Assembly: GCA_041584015.1 (NCBI GenBank)
Contig: JBFHES010000148.1
Span: 1 to 11,814, forward strand
Reading direction: 5' to 3'
DNA from: JBFHES01 sp041584015
GTDB taxonomy: Bacteria; Bacteroidota; Bacteroidia; Bacteroidales; M50B96
Length of the DNA stretch: 11,814 bases
The notes beneath the pieces are model-generated. The model saw only the letters and a list, made by a program, of their open reading frames with translations, ran no database searches and was not told the DNA's origin. The stretch's first letter is position 1; each line of letters starts with the position of its first letter. Positions 7,562 to 11,814 of the stretch are shown here, piece by piece. Position numbers and translations under genes: made by a program.

Positions 7562-8341
7562 CTAGCCGCTAACCTGAACTTCAATGCCAAGCGAACGCAC
7601 ACGTATTGCAATGCTATTTAATTGATCAATTTCAATCTTAACTAAATCGTTGTGTGGTGTGTCACGCGCAATTGTATAAATCATTACCATTTTAGGGGAT
7701 AGCTCCCGAACTACATCAATCCAGGCGCTTATTTCTTTTTCGGTGGTATTGTCAAACGACTGGCTGTTATAGTTTCCTTTAAGAAACATTGTTTGAAGAA
7801 TGAAATTTCCGTTAAATGCTTTCAGGTTATCTATGAGCTTAACGATATTAAACTTGAATCGAGGTTGATTCATAATTATATTCGTTGCTTCAATTGCGGA
7901 ATCTAATTTCAAGATATTGTCGTCTATTTTATCTAAGGCTTCACGCACAGATGCTTTTGCAATCATGCTTGCATTCGATAGAACTGCAATTTTTGCCGAT
8001 GGATAATGCGCGTTACGTAAGGCAATGGTATCGTCGATTATTTCATGAAAGTTTGGATGCATAGTGGGTTCGCCATTACCAGCAAAGGTTATAACATCTA
8101 GCTCTTGGCCAGATTGATTCATATCCTTCAATTTTGCTTCAAGTAATAAGCTAACCTCGTCTCGTGAATGGAACTTATTGTCTGTAGCTGGATGATCTTT
8201 GGTCCATCCGCATTCGCAGTAAATACAATTATAATTGCATAGTTTGCTGTGGTTGGGTAAAAGGTTAACACCAAGTGAACTTCCAAGTCGGCGGCTTTTT
8301 ATTGGGCCGAAAATTATTTTATCAAAAAGGAATGTTGCCAT
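7562..8341 (-). CDS. Radical SAM protein (COG0731-like)
   Basis: The 259-residue protein (from the preferred start) opens with FGPIKSRRLGSSLGVNLLP (11-29), then CNYNCIYC (Cys35, Cys39, Cys42), the CxxxCxxC site that binds the radical-SAM 4Fe-4S cluster. The FAGNGEPTMHP segment (86-96) is the SAM-binding GGE-type motif. This order matches the COG0731 group, which includes archaeal TYW1 wyosine-base enzymes. Bacterial members have no settled function, so no tRNA role is claimed. Cys44 right after the cluster motif (CIYCECGW) is characteristic of these homologues in my memory. The longest ORF starts 17 codons earlier at 8392. I prefer the Met at 8341 because the conserved region begins there and an exact -7 promoter element lies inside the extra codons. 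The gene is convergent with the M48 gene across a shared terminator. Confidence 0.9.
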   Translation of the reverse strand: MATFLFDKIIFGPIKSRRLGSSLGVNLLPNHSKLCNYNCIYCECGWTKDHPATDNKFHSRDEVSLLLEAKLKDMNQSGQELDVITFAGNGEPTMHPNFHEIIDDTIALRNAHYPSAKIAVLSNASMIAKASVREALDKIDDNILKLDSAIEATNIIMNQPRFKFNIVKLIDNLKAFNGNFILQTMFLKGNYNSQSFDNTTEKEISAWIDVVRELSPKMVMIYTIARDTPHNDLVKIEIDQLNSIAIRVRSLGIEVQVSG

Positions 8342-8359
8342 AATCAAAAAATCAAGCGG

Positions 8360-8367
8360 CAAAGGTA
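8360..8367 (-). promoter_or_regulatory. -7 promoter element (TACCTTTG) for the radical SAM gene
   Basis: CAAAGGTA on the plus strand reads TACCTTTG, an exact TAnnTTTG match, on the gene's strand. Transcription would start near 8355, leaving a leader of about 14 nt before the ATG at 8341. It would exclude the upstream Met at 8392 as start codon. No clear -33 TTG is found. Confidence 0.55.
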
Positions 8368-8420
8368 AATTAAATGTATCTATAAAGAACATTGCACGAC
8401 TAGCTTTTTGCCCCGGCAGA

Positions 8421-8448
8421 GCTCTACAAGCTAGAGCGGCTCTTCAAG
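8421..8448. repeat. Short direct repeat with internal hairpin, function unknown
   Basis: GCTCTACAAG (8421-8430) and GCTCTTCAAG (8439-8448) are 10-bp direct repeats with one mismatch, 18 bp apart. Within them GCTCTA (8421-8426) and TAGAGC (8432-8437) form a 6-bp stem around CAAGC. This GC-richer island lies between the radical SAM promoter and the hemerythrin operators. It has no T-run, so it does not look like a terminator. It could be a regulator site or chance. Confidence 0.5.
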
Positions 8449-8460
8449 TCCTTAATTAAA

Positions 8461-8472
8461 TGATAATTATCA
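8461..8472. promoter_or_regulatory. Palindromic operator 1 (TGAT-N4-ATCA), Crp/Fnr geometry
   Basis: TGATAATTATCA is a perfect 12-bp palindrome 76 nt before the hemerythrin start. It keeps the inner eight bases of the FNR consensus TTGAT-N4-ATCAA, with the outer T/A missing. It also resembles a shortened Fur half-site pair, but the second copy varies only inside the N4 spacer, which favours the Crp/Fnr reading. Relative to a start near 8531 it is centred at about -64. Confidence 0.6.
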
Positions 8473-8483
8473 GCGCTTGGTTC

Positions 8484-8495
8484 TGATATTTATCA
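8484..8495. promoter_or_regulatory. Palindromic operator 2 (TGAT-N4-ATCA), Crp/Fnr geometry
   Basis: TGATATTTATCA repeats operator 1 with one change in the spacer, 23 bp downstream. Its centre (8489.5) lies about 41-42 bp before a transcription start predicted from the -7-like AATCTTTG at 8519-8526, which is the classical class II activation position for Crp/Fnr proteins. The -7 assignment is imperfect (first base A), so the position is suggestive only. Confidence 0.6.
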
Positions 8496-8518
8496 TAGTG
8501 TACTCAATCATTAATCGT

Positions 8519-8537
8519 AATCTTTGATAGAAATTAA
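8519..8537 (+). promoter_or_regulatory. Imperfect -7 element overlapping a degenerate third operator
   Basis: AATCTTTG (8519-8526) matches TAnnTTTG in all but the first base. Overlapping it, TTGATAGAAATTAA (8524-8537) matches TTGAT-N4-ATCAA with a single change. The combination 10-30 nt before the hemerythrin ATG is a plausible promoter with a weak proximal site. Either match could be chance in AT-rich DNA. Confidence 0.35.
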
Positions 8538-8547
8538 ATGAGAATAT

Positions 8548-8964
8548 ATGATTCAAACAGAGCAAACAGAAGATTGGGCATGGACAGAGGAGTTTAGTTT
8601 TGGTAACGAAATTTACGACAACCATCACAAAAAATTCCTTGATATTATTAATTTCTCTAAAAGGGTAATTAAGGAACGAAGTTGCGAAGAAGAGATTTCG
8701 TTAGTATTCTTCAGACTTATTTATTACGTGGAAAACTACTTTATGGAGGAGGAGATCATGCTTCGTGAAAATAAATATCCTGATTTTAAATTGCACCGGG
8801 AGGAACATTATAAGTTCATTAAACAGATTGTTGATTTACAGCAAAAATATAAGGATGGTGAGAAGAAGATATGCGCCCGATTACTATTAATATTAGAGGA
8901 TTGGTTTAATGGGCATATTCTGAATGCAGATAAGCTTGCGGCTGAATTCCTGCAAAATAAATAG
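8548..8964 (+). CDS. Bacteriohemerythrin, with an atypical Tyr at one iron-ligand position
   Basis: This single-domain, soluble hemerythrin of 138 residues has a four-helix bundle that normally holds a diiron centre binding O2 (or sensing O2/NO). The ligand pattern agrees in spacing with Methylococcus bacteriohemerythrin (His22, His58, Glu62, His77, His81, His117, Asp122): here His27 (DNHHKKF), Glu68 (MEEEIM), His83 and His87 (HREEH), His123 and Asp128 (HILNAD). The residue expected to be the second His is Tyr64 (NYFMEEE), where the family usually has HFxxEE. The tail ends at AAEFLQNK, and no signal peptide is present. Two Fnr-like operators precede the gene, consistent with oxygen-linked control. 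Its stop is 1 nt from the stop of the convergent repeat-protein gene. The sequence is unambiguous at codon 64 (TAC rather than CAC). Whether it still carries two irons is open. Confidence 0.9.
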   Translation: MIQTEQTEDWAWTEEFSFGNEIYDNHHKKFLDIINFSKRVIKERSCEEEISLVFFRLIYYVENYFMEEEIMLRENKYPDFKLHREEHYKFIKQIVDLQQKYKDGEKKICARLLLILEDWFNGHILNADKLAAEFLQNK

Positions 8965-8965
8965 C

Positions 8966-9622
8966 CTAAATATCTTCATCAACCTTACCATTTGACCACC
9001 ATCGACGTGGGTAGCTTATTGCTACCCCTTCGCGGTAGGTTATTTGCATCCGCTTTTGTCCGTTGGTAAAGAATTCGGTCCAGGTGCCGTGCTTTTGTCC
9101 GTTTTTTACTCTGCCGGTTTCTTTAAAGCCTCCGTTCTTGTACCAGCTGGTCCAGGTGCCTTCAAGAGTTCCGGCCACGTAAAAGGCTCGTTCTTTCATT
9201 TGTCCATTCTTATACCATTGAATCCAATAGTCATCCTGTACGCCCTTAACAAAGAATTGCTGCTCCTTTGTTTTTCCATTTTTGTAATAGTAGAGCCATT
9301 TGCCGGATTGTAAGCCATCAGTGTATTTTCCTATGTATTTTATTTGGCCGTTTTTATACCATTCAATTATCGATCCGTCTAGAGTGTCGTTGGTGTAGCT
9401 TGCTTCTACTTCTTTTTTTCCATTAAAATACCAGAAGGTATGCTTGCCTTGCCTTAAATCATTTTCCAGATAATATTCCGATTTTATTTTACCAAAGAGT
9501 TTGTAGTATTCTGCATAGGCCTGTGCAGTGGCTGTTACAGTTGTAAGCAACATTACGAAGATAATTACCGCAAATCCCGCTATAAATGAATGGCCCTTAT
9601 TTTCAGTATCAAGCTTATTCAT
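8966..9622 (-). CDS. Secreted YwqK/MORN-type 24-residue repeat protein
   Basis: After an N-terminal hydrophobic segment (about 12-32, ATAQA at its end, probable signal peptide or anchor) the 218-residue protein is built of seven repeats of the type W-Y-K-N-G-Q-x-K-E. The Asn-Gly pairs sit at 67, 91, 115, 139, 163, 187 and 211, an exact 24-residue period. Each repeat has a second Gly-x-W turn (GKW, GTW, GTW). This is the MORN_2 / YwqK family; the public label toxin-antitoxin system antitoxin comes from Bacillus YwqK, and nothing here shows a toxin partner. The likely role is a beta-sheet scaffold in the periplasm or envelope. Its ATG overlaps the TAA of the upstream gene by 1 nt, so it is the third gene of a coupled operon. 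It ends 1 nt from the convergent hemerythrin gene, with no terminator between. Confidence 0.88.
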   Translation of the reverse strand: MNKLDTENKGHSFIAGFAVIIFVMLLTTVTATAQAYAEYYKLFGKIKSEYYLENDLRQGKHTFWYFNGKKEVEASYTNDTLDGSIIEWYKNGQIKYIGKYTDGLQSGKWLYYYKNGKTKEQQFFVKGVQDDYWIQWYKNGQMKERAFYVAGTLEGTWTSWYKNGGFKETGRVKNGQKHGTWTEFFTNGQKRMQITYREGVAISYPRRWWSNGKVDEDI

Positions 9623-10104
9623 TAATACTTAAATTCAATTAGATGGCTGTTGGAGGTCGGTTTCATAGTCTCGAAATTAAAAGCATCGATACCTACAAAA
9701 TCAGGCTTGGTATTAATTGAGATGCTTGCACTCGTTAACCATCGAAGAATTTCTTCGAAACGGTGTTTCTTAAAATGTTGGTTCAACAGCTTTAGTTGGC
9801 TAAGCATATTATCCGTTTCGAAAAGTACTGTTGGGTTTTTTTCGAACTGGTGTTCACTTGAGAATTGATTAAGGAGATCATCCGCACTGAGAGTCATTGC
9901 TGGATGTAAAGTTTCGGTTCGAGTAATCTGAGTTTGGTTGATACGAGGAATAATTACTCCGTTAAAGAAAACCATCTCGTAGGATTCCTGAATTCCCGAA
10001 TCAAATTGTCCAACGTCAATTATTGTATCAGCCTTCAATTCTATGAACCCATTTTTAATAGGCTCAGCTTGATTGGTGAAAATATATTGGGCGGCAATTC
10101 TCAT
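9622..10104 (-). CDS. Truncated amidohydrolase-like protein lacking the catalytic barrel
   Basis: The 160-residue protein is unannotated at first sight, but its two ends resemble Bacteroidota amidohydrolases of about 375-385 residues. Residues 1-52 (MRIAAQYIFT...ESYEMVFFNGVIIP) look like the N-terminal beta-sandwich with the FYNGxIxPG strand. Residues 94-150 (LFETDNMLSQLKLLNQHF, FEEILRWLTSASIS, KPDFVGIDAFNFETMKPT) look like the C-terminal TDS loop, the LEELLRWAT helix and the KPGINLIE strand. The roughly 200 residues that form the TIM barrel are missing. The HxH motif expected after the Pro at 53 reads T58-Q-I60. Asp98 of TD is kept. The frame is intact and the gene is locked between overlapping stop/start codons on both sides, so it looks selected rather than decayed. 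The homology is by eye and from memory of the family. Catalysis is unlikely; a binding or scaffolding role is inference. Confidence 0.7.
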   Translation of the reverse strand: MRIAAQYIFTNQAEPIKNGFIELKADTIIDVGQFDSGIQESYEMVFFNGVIIPRINQTQITRTETLHPAMTLSADDLLNQFSSEHQFEKNPTVLFETDNMLSQLKLLNQHFKKHRFEEILRWLTSASISINTKPDFVGIDAFNFETMKPTSNSHLIEFKY

Positions 10105-10748
10105 GCTTCCGGCTTCTTGGGCTTTTCTTTAAACTCGTAGTTAATATTCAATTCTTCAGTTGGAATTCTCACCTGTCGCTGGTTTTTTCCTCTTCGGGGT
10201 AAATGCAAACCACACGAAGGGCATTTAATCTCATCTCCAAGTATATTGTTGCCACAGGCCGGACATCTACTTGCATCGTGCATGTACGAGCCTTCTTGAA
10301 CGATGCTTTGTGTAACATTATCAAAAGAGTCAAATACTCTTAAAATTGTTTTTTTTATGTTAAGGATGATAAAGAACCTATTGAGCAAGTAGAACAGAAT
10401 AAAAATTAGGAAGAATAAATAGATGAAATCAAGAATGGACATGCGCGCCAAGAAAACTGCCGTGAGTGCAACCGCAATATTGATCTTAAACATTTCGATG
10501 AGATTGATGCTATAGTTAATCTCCGTTGCACTGTCTCCAATATGCAGATCTAGCTCAACCTGATATTTTATTCGAAATAAGCTGTTTCTGGTTAAGTAAC
10601 TTATTTTCGATTGTTGAATTTGAACATCTGTATTTTCATCATTTAAAATAGCCGCCTCGAAACGTCTAAGCATCTGTTCGGTGTCAGCATTGTTAGTGCT
10701 GATGTGCTTGTTACTTATTGTGTTTCGTATTTTATAGGTGAATTCCAT
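10101..10748 (-). CDS. Membrane protein with C-terminal double-CxxC zinc ribbon
   Basis: The 215-residue protein has a soluble N-terminal part (1-85) with beta-like alternation, two membrane helices at about 88-103 and 108-130, and a cytoplasmic C-terminal part. The C-terminus holds the four-cysteine zinc ribbon Cys162-x2-Cys165 and Cys176-x2-Cys179 (CPACGN, CPSCGL), then a basic stretch (RRGKNQRQVRIP) and a charged tail. This architecture is seen in many small bacterial membrane proteins of unknown function; I cannot name a family. It starts 33 nt after the stop of the metal permease, possibly in the same transcript. Its TGA overlaps the ATG of the next gene by 4 nt, so those two are coupled. 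A role in metal sensing or in regulating the permease is conceivable from context only. Confidence 0.72.
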   Translation of the reverse strand: MEFTYKIRNTISNKHISTNNADTEQMLRRFEAAILNDENTDVQIQQSKISYLTRNSLFRIKYQVELDLHIGDSATEINYSINLIEMFKINIAVALTAVFLARMSILDFIYLFFLIFILFYLLNRFFIILNIKKTILRVFDSFDNVTQSIVQEGSYMHDASRCPACGNNILGDEIKCPSCGLHLPRRGKNQRQVRIPTEELNINYEFKEKPKKPEA

Positions 10749-10781
10749 CGAGGGCTATTTCTTGCAAGTTAGGGTGTTTTG

Positions 10782-11814
10782 TTAAATCTTACCTGCGAAT
10801 TTATATCCAATCTTCTCCACTGTAGTTTTAATAACATCAAGCTTAATGTTTTCGCCCGCAATTTCAACGGTGTTTTGCTGAATGTCGGTGTTCAGTATCT
10901 CAATACCCTCAAGTGCGTTTAGCGCATTTTCTACATTAGCCTTGCAATGATTGCAGGTCATCCCTTCAACTTTAACAACAGTACTGTTTGCATTTGTATT
11001 CATATCAGAAGTATTATTTTTTGCAGCTGGTTTTATCCAGCCCATTTTTCTAATCAACGAAAATAACAACAAAATACTTAATACGATGCTTGACCCATAG
11101 CTTAACCACATTGGTAACATTTCGTGGTGGTTACCATGTGCTGCATGGCTGAGTATGGGCGAAAGAAAGAGTGCAGATGGCAACAAATAATCTATGATTA
11201 ATCCAAACATTACCGCACCTGATATTATTGAAACCAAGTAGCCAATCAGCGCTTTTCTGCCAAATGAATTGCCAATAACAGTTATGGTTGCTGCATTGGT
11301 AGCTGGCCCGGCCATTAAGAATACCAAAGCTGCGCCCGGAGAAATGCCTTTAAGTAATAGCACGGCTGCTATTGGCACCGATCCGGTGGCACATACATAT
11401 AATGGTATGGATGCTGCCAGAATGATGAACATCTGCAGAATTTTATTATTTGCCTGTGTTGCAAAAAAATCTTCTGGAACCAGCACGTCTATTGCTGCAG
11501 CGAGCAATAATCCGATTACAAGCCATTTCGAAATATCATCCATAAAGTCCTTAAAAGCATACTTCGCAATTCTTGATACAACATTTCCCTTTGGCCGAGA
11601 ATCAGTATTTGCTTTTTTTGCCTTAACTACTACCGGTGCTTGGTCGTCATCTTTTAATAGTTTTTTAGTGAAGAGCCCTCCAGCAATTCCTGTAAAAAGC
11701 GCAATTATTGGGCGCACAATGGCAAAAGGTAAACCGAGTAGAGAATAGGTAACCATAATGGAATCGACCCCGGTTTGAGGCGTTGAAATTAAGAAAGAAA
11801 CCGCAGCACTTTTC
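10782..11814 (-). CDS. Permease of the SO_0444/ArsP type with C-terminal HMA domain, 5'-partial
   Basis: The frame continues upstream of the first visible Met (11756) to the window edge and encodes SFLISTPQTGVDS, a family signature, so the true start lies outside. The visible part carries GPATN (150-154, counted from Met 11756), CATGSVP (122-128), several helices and a loop with His204, His207, His210 and His211. It ends in a heavy-metal-associated domain (about 259-324) with GMTCNHC (Cys268, Cys271) that binds Cu or a similar soft metal. The permease half belongs to the COG0701 family, of which SO_0444 has been described as a Cu/Zn efflux transporter, located in the inner membrane. Met 11756 should not be taken as the start. 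The fusion suggests the HMA domain delivers or senses metal for export. The stop is 33 nt before the zinc-ribbon gene. Confidence 0.9.
   Translation of the reverse strand, partial: KSAAVSFLISTPQTGVDSIMVTYSLLGLPFAIVRPIIALFTGIAGGLFTKKLLKDDDQAPVVVKAKKANTDSRPKGNVVSRIAKYAFKDFMDDISKWLVIGLLLAAAIDVLVPEDFFATQANNKILQMFIILAASIPLYVCATGSVPIAAVLLLKGISPGAALVFLMAGPATNAATITVIGNSFGRKALIGYLVSIISGAVMFGLIIDYLLPSALFLSPILSHAAHGNHHEMLPMWLSYGSSIVLSILLLFSLIRKMGWIKPAAKNNTSDMNTNANSTVVKVEGMTCNHCKANVENALNALEGIEILNTDIQQNTVEIAGENIKLDVIKTTVEKIGYKFAGKI

Noticed and set aside
8235..8459. Plus-strand ORF of 74 codons overlapping the radical SAM start region
   Set aside because: It lies largely antisense to the radical SAM coding region, has no recognisable domain and ends in low-complexity Ala/Arg/Leu-rich sequence from the GC-richer repeat.
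8461..8495. Fur boxes ahead of the hemerythrin gene
   Set aside because: The half-sites TGATAA/TTATCA are similar, but the spacing is three bases too short for the Fur consensus and the second copy breaks the TGATAA half-site; Crp/Fnr geometry fits both copies better.
8966..9622. Toxin-antitoxin system, suggested by the YwqK antitoxin label of the repeat family
   Set aside because: No toxin-like gene is adjacent; the protein is exported, and the partners are a zinc-ribbon membrane protein and an amidohydrolase-like fragment.
11269..11748. Plus-strand ORF of 159 codons opposite the permease
   Set aside because: It is antisense to a clearly conserved transporter with intact motifs, and its composition (Ala/Ser/Thr-rich) is what the reverse of membrane helices produces.

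Overview
The window looks like an ordinary chromosomal stretch from a member of the Bacteroidota. The evidence is a low GC content, a predominance of Bacteroidota-type protein families, and near-perfect copies of the Bacteroidota -7 promoter element TAnnTTTG in front of several genes. The families include a rhomboid protease with an ILxKISKSGYDSL-type tail, a membrane-tethered endonuclease/exonuclease/phosphatase (EEP) protein, a lipoprotein M48 peptidase, a YwqK-type repeat protein and a permease-HMA fusion. A marine or anaerobic lineage such as Marinilabiliales is plausible, but that is a guess. I see no phage, insertion sequence, CRISPR array, tRNA or rRNA. No stretch of more than 300 bases lacks a gene.

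Layout. Positions 1-1154 (+) hold the 3' part of a polytopic membrane protein. Positions 4523-1173 (-) run trpS, an FAH-family hydrolase and a two-helix membrane protein (gaps of 9 and 15 nt, very likely one operon). After a 159-nt gap comes an exported protein with a predicted beta-barrel N-terminus. Positions 4635-7492 (+) run a rhomboid protease, an EEP-family protein (5-nt gap) and an M48 lipoprotein peptidase, closed by a strong intrinsic terminator. trpS and the rhomboid gene share one divergent promoter region, in which two identical -7 elements form an inverted repeat. Positions 8341-7562 (-) are a COG0731-like radical SAM protein. Its start is moved inward because a good -7 element lies inside the longest ORF. 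Positions 8548-8964 (+) are a small bacteriohemerythrin, preceded by two TGAT-N4-ATCA palindromes of Crp/Fnr geometry. Positions 11814-8966 (-) are a metal permease (5' end outside the window), a membrane protein with a zinc ribbon, a shrunken amidohydrolase-like protein and a secreted 24-residue-repeat protein. The last three have overlapping stop/start codons.

Most of the window is housekeeping. The parts that deserve attention are four: the three-gene coupled operon at 10748-8966, whose middle protein appears to be an amidohydrolase that has lost its catalytic barrel; the bacteriohemerythrin in which an expected His iron ligand is Tyr; its likely oxygen- or redox-responsive operator pair; and the overlapping trpS/rhomboid promoters. 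I found no defence system or other clearly new multi-gene machine. The 10748-8966 operon is the best candidate for something undescribed.
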